DNA of 64,000 nt from Candidatus Cloacimonadota bacterium (GTDB taxonomy: Bacteria; Cloacimonadota; Cloacimonadia; Cloacimonadales; Cloacimonadaceae): assembly GCA_023228125.1 (NCBI GenBank), contig JALOBT010000006.1:1-64000 (forward strand), read 5' to 3'. Under the pieces are notes generated by a model. That model made no database searches. It was not told the DNA's origin and was given only the letters and a program-made list of their open reading frames with translations. This document shows positions 17,196 to 26,396 of the stretch, piece by piece. A program made the position numbers and the translations under genes. How positions within the stretch are numbered: position 1 is the stretch's first letter; each line of letters begins with the position of its first letter.

Positions 17196-18275
17196 ATGAG
17201 CTACCGCGTCCTTGCGATCAATCCTGGCTCCACATCAACCAAAATAGCTGTGCATGAAGGGCATAGCCCGCTTTTTGAAAAGACACTGCGTCACGATCCG
17301 GCAGAGCTGGAACCTTTTGCCGGCATCATCGAACAATATGATTTCCGTAAAGCTCTGGTAATGGAAGCCATGCGTGAACATGACGTTGACCCCAAAAGCC
17401 TGCATGCAGTGGTAGGCAGAGGCGGACTTGTGCGTTCGGTAAAAGGAGGCACGATGAAGATTAGTGCTTCTTTGATGCGCGATCTGCAAGATACCGCTTT
17501 GTGGGGGAGGATTCATGCCTCGAATCTGGGAGCCTTTATCGCCAATGCGATCTCAGAAGAGTTGCAAATCCCAGGATTTATAGTAGATCCTGTGGTGGTG
17601 GATGAATTTGATGATATCGCCAGAATCTCCGGTATTCCAGAGATCGAGCGCAAAAGCCTATTCCACGCTTTGAACATCCGCTATATTGCCAGATTGATGG
17701 CCAAAGAACTTTGCAAAGACATCTCCCAGGTGAATCTTGTGGGAGTGCACATGGGTGGCGGCATCTCTGTGGCCGCGATCAAGGGCGGAAAAGTGGTGGA
17801 TGTGAACAATGCCCTTTTGGGGATGGGACCCTTCTCTCCGCAAAGAGCCGGAGCCTTGCCCATCGGAGACTTGATCGATATGGCTTACAGCGGAGAATAC
17901 ACGAAGAAAGAGCTGAATACATATCTCACTAAAACTGCAGGACTGATGGCATATCTGGGCACGGATAGCGGAATCGAGGTAGATGAACGCATCCAGAAAG
18001 GCGATAAAAAGGCCAAATTGATTTTGGAAGCCATGTGCTATCAGGTGTCCAAGGAAATTGGCGCATCAGCGGCAGCACTCAGCGGGAAAGTAGATGGTAT
18101 CTTCCTTTCTGGCGGCTTGGTTTACAATAGTTTCATCGTGGATCAGATCACTCAGCGTTGTTCCTTCATCGCCAAAGTTCATCTGTATCCGGGCGAGAAA
18201 GAGATGGAAGCTTTGTGTCAGGGTGGCATCCGGGTTCTGACCGGCCTTGAAGAAGCCATGGATTATCCTTATTAA
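17196..18275 (+). CDS. buk: Butyrate kinase (acetokinase family)
   Basis: Phosphorylates butyrate reversibly, or in the catabolic direction makes ATP from butyryl phosphate. The 359 residues fit Buk (about 355-360) rather than the roughly 400 of acetate kinase. The ATP-binding start NPGSTSTKIA, the VGRGG segment near residue 73 and GVHMGGGISVA near residue 185 are the expected ASKHA motifs. The ATG at 17196 follows GGAGG. No phosphotransbutyrylase gene is nearby. Some relatives accept isobutyrate, isovalerate or other branched acids, so it may conserve energy from amino-acid oxidation. A TTGACA at 17132-17137 may mark its promoter. Confidence 0.92.
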   Translation: MSYRVLAINPGSTSTKIAVHEGHSPLFEKTLRHDPAELEPFAGIIEQYDFRKALVMEAMREHDVDPKSLHAVVGRGGLVRSVKGGTMKISASLMRDLQDTALWGRIHASNLGAFIANAISEELQIPGFIVDPVVVDEFDDIARISGIPEIERKSLFHALNIRYIARLMAKELCKDISQVNLVGVHMGGGISVAAIKGGKVVDVNNALLGMGPFSPQRAGALPIGDLIDMAYSGEYTKKELNTYLTKTAGLMAYLGTDSGIEVDERIQKGDKKAKLILEAMCYQVSKEIGASAAALSGKVDGIFLSGGLVYNSFIVDQITQRCSFIAKVHLYPGEKEMEALCQGGIRVLTGLEEAMDYPY

Positions 18276-18369
18276 GACGCGAACACATCTGATATAGATG
18301 CAGAAAAGCATAAGATCCAGGGGGGAGCGAGGTGAGAATACTAAGCTCCCCTATCTGCAAAGAGGCCGG

Positions 18370-20046
18370 ATGTGTAAAGCTCTGCTGTTTTTGGCTTTTC
18401 TGCTCTGCTGCGGCACTACTGCTCTTTTTGCCACGGATTGGACTGTATTAGTCTATATGGCCGCGGATAACGATCTTTCCTCTTTTGCTGTAGAGAACAT
18501 TATACAAATGGAGAGCGCAGTTCAAGCTGAGAATCTCAAGCTCGTGGTGCAGGTGGATTTGCCAGAACTGGGTGCAAAGCGGTACTTGATTCAAGAAAAT
18601 CAATCCCCTGGGATCGGATCGAGCGTCCTGCAAAATCTCGGAACGATAGACAGCGGTGATCCCATGCAGCTCCAAGACTTTATCCGCTGGGGCTTCGGCC
18701 GTTATCCTTCACAACACAAAATGCTGATAATCTGGTCTCATGCGGATAGTTGGTACAAAAGTCCCAAGTACATAGCACCGGATCAGGACAGTGGTAATGT
18801 GATCGGGGTGGCCAATGGAGAGTTAGCCTCTGCACTGAGTGCTGGCCCCAAACTGGATATACTGCTCTTTGATGCCTGTAGCATGCAGAGCATAGAGATC
18901 GTGCACACTTTGAGGCATTATGCCGATATCATCGTTGGCTCTGCAGATCAGGTTCCCGTGCAAGGTTTTCCCTATTCTGAGATCGTGCCTGTATTGGCGG
19001 GAAATCCAGAACTCTTGGCTGCAAAATTGCCCAAGCTATATACGGATTCATATTTGCCCGGAAGCGCGAACAACCCTTCCAATTACTATTACACCACAAC
19101 CTGCTCGGCAGTCAAGACGGATAAGGCCGATGACTTTTATCAAGCCTTCAAAGACTTTTCCAGAGCTCTGAGGCCGGTGGCCGGGGACTTGGCCGCCATC
19201 CGTGAAGAGCTCTTTGAGATGAATTCCGGGTATGCTGATGTGGACCTGACCCAGTTTTTGACCAGGATTCATGAGGCAGGGCTGACCGATAGTGTTCCCC
19301 TATTGGCCATGCTCGAAGAGATGATTTTGGCTTCTTCCTACACTATGCCTTGGCCGGAGACAGACCTTTCCAGTCTCGCGCTCTGGTACCCGGATATTCG
19401 CTACAATCTGAATGCGGCCTGGAAAACCTATATGAAGATGGAATTTGGCAAAACGGGCTGGTTAAGCTTGGTCAATCTTGCTTTGGGAAAGGACATCATC
19501 CCACCAGAAAGCCCTGTGTTGAGCAGGCAATATTCTCACTTTGGCAAGCTCTTTCTTCAGCTCAAAGCACCTGTGGACGTGGATTCTTTGTATTACCGCC
19601 TGGAGAGTGAAGCCTTAAGCTTTGATATCTTTCCTAAGGCCTATGCTGAGGACTTTGAACTTTCCTTTGATATTGCGGCAAATGGTAGCTACACAATATA
19701 CGCGATAGATCGAGCACAAAATATCTCACAAGCCTTAACCGGAGATTATAGCCATGATCCACTTAAGTACTCCCTGTTGATTTATCCCAATCCCATATCC
19801 GATCTAAGATTGGCCTTTCTGAAGTGGTATGGCGAAGAGAGTAAAGACGAATCAGTGAGCCTGAAGCTATACAATATCAAGGGGCAAAAGCTGATCCATT
19901 ACCACTTTGAGGTGCCCAGCCAAAATCCTGGAATGCTCAAGCTGGATCAGGTGCCAGGATTATCCGAACTTGCGCAGGGAATCTACCTGCTGGAGCTGAA
20001 TAGTGGCGGTAAGAAAATGCACAAAAAGCTTACTATCTTATACTAA
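18370..20046 (+). CDS. Secreted clostripain-family (C11) cysteine peptidase with T9SS sorting domain
   Basis: An extracellular protease of 558 residues from ATG 18370, which has GAGG upstream; the longer frame from 18298 lacks a signal peptide start. Residues 1-21 are a signal peptide. The peptidase C11 domain follows, with the catalytic His124 in IIWSHAD and Cys170 in LLFDACSMQS. The last 90 residues form a type IX secretion C-terminal sorting domain: YPNPI, then LKLYNIKGQ, then GIYLLELNSGGKK. Clostripain enzymes cleave after arginine. The role here may be supplying peptides for fermentation, which is inference. It follows buk by about 95 bases and could be read through from it. Confidence 0.9.
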   Translation: MCKALLFLAFLLCCGTTALFATDWTVLVYMAADNDLSSFAVENIIQMESAVQAENLKLVVQVDLPELGAKRYLIQENQSPGIGSSVLQNLGTIDSGDPMQLQDFIRWGFGRYPSQHKMLIIWSHADSWYKSPKYIAPDQDSGNVIGVANGELASALSAGPKLDILLFDACSMQSIEIVHTLRHYADIIVGSADQVPVQGFPYSEIVPVLAGNPELLAAKLPKLYTDSYLPGSANNPSNYYYTTTCSAVKTDKADDFYQAFKDFSRALRPVAGDLAAIREELFEMNSGYADVDLTQFLTRIHEAGLTDSVPLLAMLEEMILASSYTMPWPETDLSSLALWYPDIRYNLNAAWKTYMKMEFGKTGWLSLVNLALGKDIIPPESPVLSRQYSHFGKLFLQLKAPVDVDSLYYRLESEALSFDIFPKAYAEDFELSFDIAANGSYTIYAIDRAQNISQALTGDYSHDPLKYSLLIYPNPISDLRLAFLKWYGEESKDESVSLKLYNIKGQKLIHYHFEVPSQNPGMLKLDQVPGLSELAQGIYLLELNSGGKKMHKKLTILY

Positions 20047-20065
20047 ATCAGGGACTTGGCAGGCC

Positions 20066-20173
20066 TGTGGATAAGCTGTGGATAAGTTTTGTGAAAGAAA
20101 GGAAACAGTAAGCTATGATATTGAAAAACAGAGAGATAGCTATAATGGCTTATCCACAAGAGCACGTGGATAA
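20066..20173. promoter_or_regulatory. Cluster of DnaA-box-like sequences
   Basis: Three perfect DnaA consensus boxes (TTATCCACA or its complement) lie at 20066-20074 and 20077-20085 (both TGTGGATAA) and at 20150-20158 (TTATCCACA). A fourth, CGTGGATAA, at 20165-20173, has one mismatch. They are arranged as two outward pairs around an AT-rich 64-bp stretch, inside a 161-bp gap between a peptidase gene and an RNA methyltransferase gene. Confidence 0.55.
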
Positions 20174-20207
20174 GTATGTAGTTAGCTGAAAATTAAGGAG
20201 CTATAGG

Positions 20208-20939
20208 ATGTATCCAGAAACACAGATATCAAAACAGAAAATCACCGATCTGGCCAAGCTAAAACAAAAGAAATACCGGCAAGAGTTTAGGCTGGTGGTG
20301 GTGGAAGGCCAGCGGCTGATCCAGCAACTGCTTACCTACGATATAAAGCCTGCAGAGCTGTATTTTGTGGAGCGTCCGCTGATAGAAGTGGCCGGACTTG
20401 CCAGCTATGAATTAAGCCCATATCAGATGCAGCGAATCTGTGAGAGCGAACATCCCGCGGATCTGGCTGGACTTTTCCGCTTGCCCCAGGAGCGCAGGCA
20501 AGAATACAAGAGAGCTCTGTATCTGGATAGGATCTCGGATCCGGGAAATCTGGGAACCATCTTCCGCACCGCTGCCGCTTTTGGGATAGATGGCATTCTG
20601 CTTTCCGAAGACTGCTGCGAAATCGCAAGTCCCAAGGTGATCCGCGCTTCTCTGGGGGCAGTATATAAGGTGCCTTTCCGCTATGTGAACCTTGAGGATT
20701 TGAGTGCTGAAAAAGCCAGACTAATAGCTTTTGATATGAGCGGAGCGATCAGCCTTGCTATGCACAAGCCTTCTCAGGAGGCAGAAATCTATATCCTGGG
20801 TAGCGAGGCGCATGGCATCGATCCAGTGCTGCTCAAAAAAGCTGATATTAGCTTGAGGATAGACATGAAAGAGGGGATGGAATCGCTCAATGTAGCGATT
20901 AGTGCGGCGATACTCTGCTATCAGTTAAGCTTGGGCTGA
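20208..20939 (+). CDS. SpoU/TrmH-family RNA 2'-O-methyltransferase
   Basis: A SPOUT-class enzyme of 243 residues that methylates a ribose in rRNA or tRNA with S-adenosylmethionine. The N-terminal substrate-binding domain (about residues 1-95) begins with the typical phrase around FRLVVVEGQRLIQQ. The knotted catalytic domain has motif 1 in DRISDPGNLGTIFRTA, motif 2 in ILGSEAHGI and motif 3 in ESLNVAISAAI. Its layout is that of RlmB- or TsnR-like proteins; the target nucleotide cannot be told. The ATG at 20208 follows AAGGAG, just after the DnaA-box cluster, so DnaA could influence its transcription. Confidence 0.9.
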   Translation: MYPETQISKQKITDLAKLKQKKYRQEFRLVVVEGQRLIQQLLTYDIKPAELYFVERPLIEVAGLASYELSPYQMQRICESEHPADLAGLFRLPQERRQEYKRALYLDRISDPGNLGTIFRTAAAFGIDGILLSEDCCEIASPKVIRASLGAVYKVPFRYVNLEDLSAEKARLIAFDMSGAISLAMHKPSQEAEIYILGSEAHGIDPVLLKKADISLRIDMKEGMESLNVAISAAILCYQLSLG

Positions 20940-20967
20940 GTCTGGGATAAAAGAAACTGTGCATAGC

Positions 20968-22557
20968 TCAGGATGCAAATATCTTACTTTTCATGTAAGC
21001 CATAATCTGCTGTTTCTCCCAGCTTTTTAGTCCCAGGAAATAGCTGAGTATGGCGTAAAACAAGACAATGATAAGGCAGTGTATAAATACCATGATGAGG
21101 CTGGTGGGTAAAAAGACCTGGTACATGCAGATGGCCAGAGCAAGGGTGATGGCACTGATGAGCATGGTCTTGGAAATCACGGTAAAGAAAAACTCCTTAC
21201 CACTGATGCCGGCAAAGCGGCAGGCCTTGGGCACATTGAAACTAAAGGCCAGAATCACATTGGGGATCATGGTGCCCAAAGCAACTCCGATGATGGCGGA
21301 ATCCTGCAGCACGATGCCTCGGCTTTGTAAAAATACAGGTAAGTAGCGCATCAGAAATATACTCAAGGCAAGATTGAGGATGGCTTCGATGCCGGCGATA
21401 AGTGCCAGAATCTTGTGTTCATTTGCCATCAGCATCACATATACGGACGTTGAGCGGAAAAAAAGCAAAACATACATGGAGAAGAGCAGGATAATGGCGC
21501 AGATGATTCCCGCGGGATGATCCAGATCCAGCCAGGCCCTGATCAGAGGTTTGGCATATACGATGAGCGGAATCACCAGCATGGAAGAGATGATGCCCAT
21601 CAGGCGATTGCTTTGCAACATCAGCTCGGTCATCTTGGGTTTGTTGCCCGCAGCAAAAAGCGTGGCGGAGATAGGCCCGAGATTGTCCAAAAATTGGGAG
21701 GCGAAGCGCTGAAAGACCTCTGCCAGCCGGATGGAGATCTGATATATCGCCACCAGTGCCAGGGAACCGAAGATGGATATCACCAATTGGTCTGTCTTCA
21801 TAATGATGAGATTGGTAAAGGTGATGAGGTAGGCAAAAAGTGAAAAACTCATCACCGACTTCAGCAAAGAGCGATCATAAAGGCGGATACTGAGTCTGAA
21901 CTTTGGAATGAGACGATGCGCCACATACATCATGGTGAGGCTGGAAAGCAGATTGGTGCCCAGGGCGATAAAGACCATACCGGTGAGATTGAGCTTCAGA
22001 TATATCATCAGTGCCATTCCGCCAAAATTCAGCAGCAAGAAGGAGGTTTGGATGACGTTGCGGATGTGCATTCTTTGTAATCCCCGCAGGATTTCGGTAA
22101 AAAATCCAAAGGGGAAACAGATGGCAGAGCCGATTCCGAAGAGAATCATCACCTTTTGGAAATAGGCAGTATTGGCCGCATCAAAGCCAAAGATCTGCTT
22201 TAGATTGAAGCTTAAAATCACCGCAAAAGCAGCGATCAAAACGGCAAAGCTGGCATAGGTAAAGAAGATCGTGCTTACAACGCGGTTGTACCTCTGCCAA
22301 TCCTGGCTCACACTGCATTCGCTGGTATGCTTTTGCACGGCGGTGCCAAAGCCAAAATCCAAAAGCAGAGAATAGCCAAAGATGGACCAGAGCAGAGCCC
22401 AGAAGCCATATTCTTCCCGTGAAAGCCCCAAAAACAGAATCCTGGTAAGGAATATGGTGACAAAGATGCTGATAAACATCTTGCCGTAATTTGACAAAGT
22501 GTTTACCAGGATCCGCTTGCGCAGGCCTGTTTGTGGTGACTTTACATTTTCCAGCAC
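20968..22557 (-). CDS. Oligosaccharide flippase (Wzx/MATE-like polysaccharide transporter)
   Basis: A polytopic inner-membrane protein of 529 residues with about 12-14 hydrophobic helices and the usual MOP-superfamily layout. In a Wzx/Wzy system it flips the lipid-linked repeat unit to the periplasm. Its place as the last gene of the long exopolysaccharide operon, with a polymerase and Wza/Wzc homologues upstream, supports that role. The start is GTG 22557, with only weak ribosome-site sequence, 16 bases after the OmpA-lipoprotein gene, so it may rely on coupling. Substrate specificity cannot be inferred. Confidence 0.88.
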   Translation of the reverse strand: MLENVKSPQTGLRKRILVNTLSNYGKMFISIFVTIFLTRILFLGLSREEYGFWALLWSIFGYSLLLDFGFGTAVQKHTSECSVSQDWQRYNRVVSTIFFTYASFAVLIAAFAVILSFNLKQIFGFDAANTAYFQKVMILFGIGSAICFPFGFFTEILRGLQRMHIRNVIQTSFLLLNFGGMALMIYLKLNLTGMVFIALGTNLLSSLTMMYVAHRLIPKFRLSIRLYDRSLLKSVMSFSLFAYLITFTNLIIMKTDQLVISIFGSLALVAIYQISIRLAEVFQRFASQFLDNLGPISATLFAAGNKPKMTELMLQSNRLMGIISSMLVIPLIVYAKPLIRAWLDLDHPAGIICAIILLFSMYVLLFFRSTSVYVMLMANEHKILALIAGIEAILNLALSIFLMRYLPVFLQSRGIVLQDSAIIGVALGTMIPNVILAFSFNVPKACRFAGISGKEFFFTVISKTMLISAITLALAICMYQVFLPTSLIMVFIHCLIIVLFYAILSYFLGLKSWEKQQIMAYMKSKIFAS

Positions 22558-22573
22558 TGGTTTTACTGTAAAA

Positions 22574-23371
22574 TCAGGGAATATGCTTGATCAGGAAAAG
22601 CACCTTGCGGCTTTCAGATAATTCCATTTGCAAGCCATCGCTGCTGACTTGGGATACTTTACCGTGTCCATAGGCGGTGAGACGCTTTTCATTTACCCCA
22701 AGCTCGATCAAATAGTTTTTTACGGCGGTTGCGCGGTTCAAGGTTAGTTTTATATTGTGACTTTCAGAGGCGCGCTCATCGGCAAAACCATAGATATCCA
22801 GATAGAAGCTATCGTTTTCCTTCAAGGTCTCGGCCAGGGCTTGCAGCTTGGGAATCTCGCTGGACTTGAGATCAGATTGATCGGTATCAAAGTAGATGGC
22901 GGGGAGATTCAAAAGCCGGGTCTGGGTAATCTGTTTTTCTATGTAAACGGTATCGATCTCAGTCTGGACGATCACTTGCGGGTCAGGCTTTTTGGGGGGA
23001 CTGAATTCGGCGGCTTTGTTGCGCTCATAATCCGGCGGGAAGTGATTCATATAAATAGTCATGGTCTTGGGAATGGGGGGCACCATGACGAAGATGTTTT
23101 GAGTATATTGATTTGGGTACAGCGGAACAGCCTTGATATTGATCAAGCGGGCGTCTTCGTGGCGAACCTTGTATTTCAGAGGGGTGGTGCCGATCTTGAC
23201 ATCGTTGATATATATATCAGCTTTGGTGGGCAGAGAGCGGATTTTGATGTGCTGGGAAAACATCCCGCTTTCTTCGCGGATGATTTTCTGCTTATTTTTG
23301 GCACAGCCAAAGCTTCCCAGGGCTATTAAAGCGACAATCATGAAAGAAAAGTATAGTCTTATGTGTTGCAT
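22574..23371 (-). CDS. OmpA-family lipoprotein with PEGA domain
   Basis: A 265-residue outer-membrane or periplasmic lipoprotein. The signal peptide ends in a lipobox LGSFGC (Cys23). Residues about 45-115 form a PEGA-type beta domain (LPTKADIYINDVKIGTTPL). The C-terminal OmpA/MotB peptidoglycan-binding domain (about 165-265) shows YFDTDQSDLKS, then LDIYGFADERASESHN and LTAYGHG. It would tether the envelope to peptidoglycan. Lying between a glycosyltransferase gene and the flippase gene, it may anchor the polysaccharide export complex to the wall; this is inference. GAGG precedes ATG 23371. Confidence 0.9.
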   Translation of the reverse strand: MQHIRLYFSFMIVALIALGSFGCAKNKQKIIREESGMFSQHIKIRSLPTKADIYINDVKIGTTPLKYKVRHEDARLINIKAVPLYPNQYTQNIFVMVPPIPKTMTIYMNHFPPDYERNKAAEFSPPKKPDPQVIVQTEIDTVYIEKQITQTRLLNLPAIYFDTDQSDLKSSEIPKLQALAETLKENDSFYLDIYGFADERASESHNIKLTLNRATAVKNYLIELGVNEKRLTAYGHGKVSQVSSDGLQMELSESRKVLFLIKHIP

Positions 23372-23392
23372 GATATCCTCACTATCAGTTCA

Positions 23393-24559
23393 TTAGGTTT
23401 CATTTACAATATTCTCCAAGATATTTTGGATTTGTTTTTTGACAAGGTTTATCTCATATTTTTGCTCTACTTCAGCTCTGGCAGCCTGGCGGACTTTCTC
23501 TAAAGCTGAAATATCGAGGCGGTAAATCTGCAAAATGGAGGCTGCCAAATCTGCGCTGGAGCCTCTTTTGAAAAGAAAGCCATTCTGAGCGTGAGTAATG
23601 ATCTCTTTGGGGCCATACGCATCGGTGGCAATCACGATCAGGGAACAGGCCATGGCTTCGATGATCACCCGGCCCAAGGCTTCCTGGGCCATAGTGGGCA
23701 TCAGCAATACATCATAGCGGGGCAGGATATTCATCAGGTCTGTGCTTTTGCCTTTGAAACAGAAGTGATTTTCCAGATGCAGCTTTTGGATCTGCAGGTG
23801 GCATCTGGACAGGTAATCTGGATCTGCCTCACCGTATATATCCACCTTGAAATCCTGATGCTCTGCCACCACACGGCCAGCGGCTTGGATCACCAGGTCC
23901 AGCCCCTTGAGAGGCTCGATCCTGCCTGCAAAGACAAAAGTAAGGGGTTCCGATATAGCTCTGACATTCTCTGGCGGCAGGGCTATCCCACGAGGCACCA
24001 GATGAATCTGTTTGCTATGATAGCGCATAGCTACTTCTTTGCTCAGCCAATCTGAGATCACGATTACCGGATCAAGATGGATCTTTCCTGAAATAGTAAA
24101 AGGTAGTAGCCCCTTCACAAAGCGGTAGAATCTGCTTCTGAGGTCTTTGGCACTATAGTTCTTTAGCCAGATATCGCCAATGTCGAAGATCCTTTTGTGT
24201 CCGGATTTTTGCACTGCGATAATAGGGGCGATGGAGATGGCTTTCATATTGCCAAAGTACACGATCTCGGGTTTTACCAGATCCAGCACCTGGCAAGTAA
24301 TAAGGTAATTGAACTTTTCCACTTCATGCTTGTTTCGGATCGAAGCCTCGTGATAATTAATATAGCGCAGGATTCTCAGTGGGGCATCTCGCTCTATGGC
24401 AAGGTTTGGGATAGTGGAGGTTTCGACCCCTTTGTAGCCGCAAAGGACATACACCTCATGCCCTTGTTCAGAAAGGAAATCCATGGTTTCCTTTACCGAG
24501 ATTTCGTATCCGCCTTCGAAATAGGGGGGGTATAGATTTGAGATACAGAGTATCTTCAT
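23393..24559 (-). CDS. Glycosyltransferase family 4
   Basis: A GT-B fold transferase of 388 residues. The N-terminal acceptor domain opens with ISNLYPPYFEGGYEISV. The C-terminal donor domain starts near residue 200 (FVFAGRIEPLKGLD) and includes the EX7E-type segment around MPTMAQEALGRVIIEAMA. It adds a sugar from a nucleotide donor to the lipid-linked repeat unit in the cytoplasm. Its ATG overlaps the upstream stop (ATGA). The sugar cannot be predicted. Confidence 0.88.
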   Translation of the reverse strand: MKILCISNLYPPYFEGGYEISVKETMDFLSEQGHEVYVLCGYKGVETSTIPNLAIERDAPLRILRYINYHEASIRNKHEVEKFNYLITCQVLDLVKPEIVYFGNMKAISIAPIIAVQKSGHKRIFDIGDIWLKNYSAKDLRSRFYRFVKGLLPFTISGKIHLDPVIVISDWLSKEVAMRYHSKQIHLVPRGIALPPENVRAISEPLTFVFAGRIEPLKGLDLVIQAAGRVVAEHQDFKVDIYGEADPDYLSRCHLQIQKLHLENHFCFKGKSTDLMNILPRYDVLLMPTMAQEALGRVIIEAMACSLIVIATDAYGPKEIITHAQNGFLFKRGSSADLAASILQIYRLDISALEKVRQAARAEVEQKYEINLVKKQIQNILENIVNET

Positions 24560-24954
24560 GGCTTCTTCATACGGATAAAATCGATTAGATGCGCGTTTGG
24601 AAATATATTTATACCGATGTAGGATTTTAGCAAATACAAGAGGAACAAGAAAAGGATCAGGAGCACCAAAGCCATGATAATGTAGGTGAATACCTTGGCT
24701 ACCGTGGCAAGTCCGGCATCCATATCTCCTTTGTCCAGAGATCTGAACTGATTTCTATTGTCTTTGCCGAAGATAAAAATTATGTACCAGCGGCGGAAAA
24801 ACCAAAAAGAAAAGCGTATATCAATGATGCCCAGGGAAGGAACCGGGGGCAGCATCCGCTTCATCAGGCCAATGAGTTCTTTACGTTGTGCATGAGACAG
24901 GGTTTGCTTGATGCCTTCCCCACCTATGGTCTTTTTATTCTTTTTATCTAACAT
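24556..24954 (-). CDS. Hypothetical membrane protein of the exopolysaccharide operon
   Basis: A 132-residue protein from ATG 24954, which has a weak AGAGAGCGAG ribosome site and an 11-base overlap with the polymerase gene. A start at 24987 would overlap much further. The N-terminus is basic and soluble. A short hydrophobic segment lies near residues 50-60, then a strong transmembrane helix at about 88-112. I recognise no family. Tight coupling on both sides shows it is part of the export or polymerisation machinery, perhaps as a small partner of the polymerase. Confidence 0.75.
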   Translation of the reverse strand: MLDKKNKKTIGGEGIKQTLSHAQRKELIGLMKRMLPPVPSLGIIDIRFSFWFFRRWYIIFIFGKDNRNQFRSLDKGDMDAGLATVAKVFTYIIMALVLLILFLFLLYLLKSYIGINIFPNAHLIDFIRMKKP

Positions 24955-26347
24955 AATTAGCTCGCTCTCTGGCATATCTTTGGGCACTGCTAAGATTTCT
25001 GGGTAATTTTACAAAGTGCTTGCGGTATCTCTTTTCCAGTTTACTCATTACGCCGATCATGGCGAAAACCAACATCAATTGATAGAAGTTATTTGTCTGT
25101 TTGAGAACCCATTCCAGAGTGGATTCCAGATATATTGCCAAGAGCCCGCCTATCAATCCAATGGCAAAATACTGATATGCCGTATTGCGATAGCGGAAAT
25201 AGTTCTGGATATTCAAGAAGAAGAAATAGAAGATAAAGGCTACAAAGATGACCAGGGTGTGCCAGCCACTTTCTGCGGCGATCATCAGGTAAATGGTCTC
25301 CACCAAGCCGTTTTGCTCCGTTTCATCATCTGGATCGTGCATGGGAATGTGGCTGCCGTAGGTGTAGGGTGGATTGATCTTGACCCCAAAATTGTTTAGC
25401 CCCACTCCCAAAACCTTTTTATTGGCCATCAATACTGCTGCTTTAGCAAGGTCCTTACGGACATTGGCGGATTCGATAGAAGCGGTCTCAAATCTCTCTG
25501 TGATGGAATTCCAGGCTTTGGTAATGATGGCTATGGATAGAAAGAATAGAAGCACCGTGATCACGATCTTTTTTTGACTGATTCCAGCTCCGAAAGAAAA
25601 GGCCAAAACAGTCAAAACCGCCAGGGCAAACAGCACCAGTCCAGCCCTGGACAAGGTGGAAATCACCGAGATAGTGCTCATCGCAAAAAGCAGCAGCCAA
25701 AAGGAAAACTTGAAGAATTTGATGTCTTTTTTGTGCAGCAAGAAAGCGAAGATCAGGCTACCAAAGATGATGCTGTACATTACCAAAGAATTCTGGTGGG
25801 GAAAGGGGCCTGTGGTTTGAAACATGCCCAAAAAGTACTTTTGCCAAAGGACATCTAAAAAGATATAGATGGTTACGGCGGCTACACCATAAAGGAAGTC
25901 ATTGAATTGCTCAAAGCTATTCACGTAATTATACACTACATAGAAGAAGATATACATCCTCGTCATCTTCCAGAGCTCAAAAAACGAAAAGAGAGGCACT
26001 GCAGAATTAACTATGGATAAGGCACTAAAACCGAAATAGGCGAAGTATAGCCAGGAACCGGGAGGTTTGTGGATATGATAATCTTCTTTGCGCTTGATGA
26101 TAAATAGCAGAAGAATCAGAGTGCAGATATCCACCAGGCCGATCTCAAAACCGCGGGAGCTGAGCCGTAGGGCCTCACGGGAGACGAAATTGATATCTTC
26201 CATGCGCACGGTGAAAAACATCAGCAAAAAGAAGATAAGGCGCTCGACTATGGGGAATCTTAGCGACAGAAAATAAGCTACTGGCACCCCGATAAACAGG
26301 GTGATAAAGAAAATGATGTATTTTAGATGAGGTATAGCCTCAGTCAT
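24944..26347 (-). CDS. O-antigen ligase/polymerase family protein (Wzy-like)
   Basis: A polytopic membrane protein of 467 residues with about 10-12 helices. The Wzy_C/O-antigen-ligase signature region sits in a large periplasmic loop after about residue 300: KVLGVGLNNFGVK followed by HDPDDETEQNGLVETIYLMIAAESGW. Such proteins polymerise flipped repeat units or ligate chains to lipid carriers. With a flippase and Wza/Wzc homologues in the operon, polymerase is the better guess. It begins at ATG 26347, with poor ribosome-site sequence, 49 bases after the Wza-like gene. Confidence 0.88.
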   Translation of the reverse strand: MTEAIPHLKYIIFFITLFIGVPVAYFLSLRFPIVERLIFFLLMFFTVRMEDINFVSREALRLSSRGFEIGLVDICTLILLLFIIKRKEDYHIHKPPGSWLYFAYFGFSALSIVNSAVPLFSFFELWKMTRMYIFFYVVYNYVNSFEQFNDFLYGVAAVTIYIFLDVLWQKYFLGMFQTTGPFPHQNSLVMYSIIFGSLIFAFLLHKKDIKFFKFSFWLLLFAMSTISVISTLSRAGLVLFALAVLTVLAFSFGAGISQKKIVITVLLFFLSIAIITKAWNSITERFETASIESANVRKDLAKAAVLMANKKVLGVGLNNFGVKINPPYTYGSHIPMHDPDDETEQNGLVETIYLMIAAESGWHTLVIFVAFIFYFFFLNIQNYFRYRNTAYQYFAIGLIGGLLAIYLESTLEWVLKQTNNFYQLMLVFAMIGVMSKLEKRYRKHFVKLPRNLSSAQRYARERANYVR

Positions 26348-26396
26348 TGAAAGAGATTAAGCTCTCAGGCTGATCTTGTGCAGGCAGGATACATCA

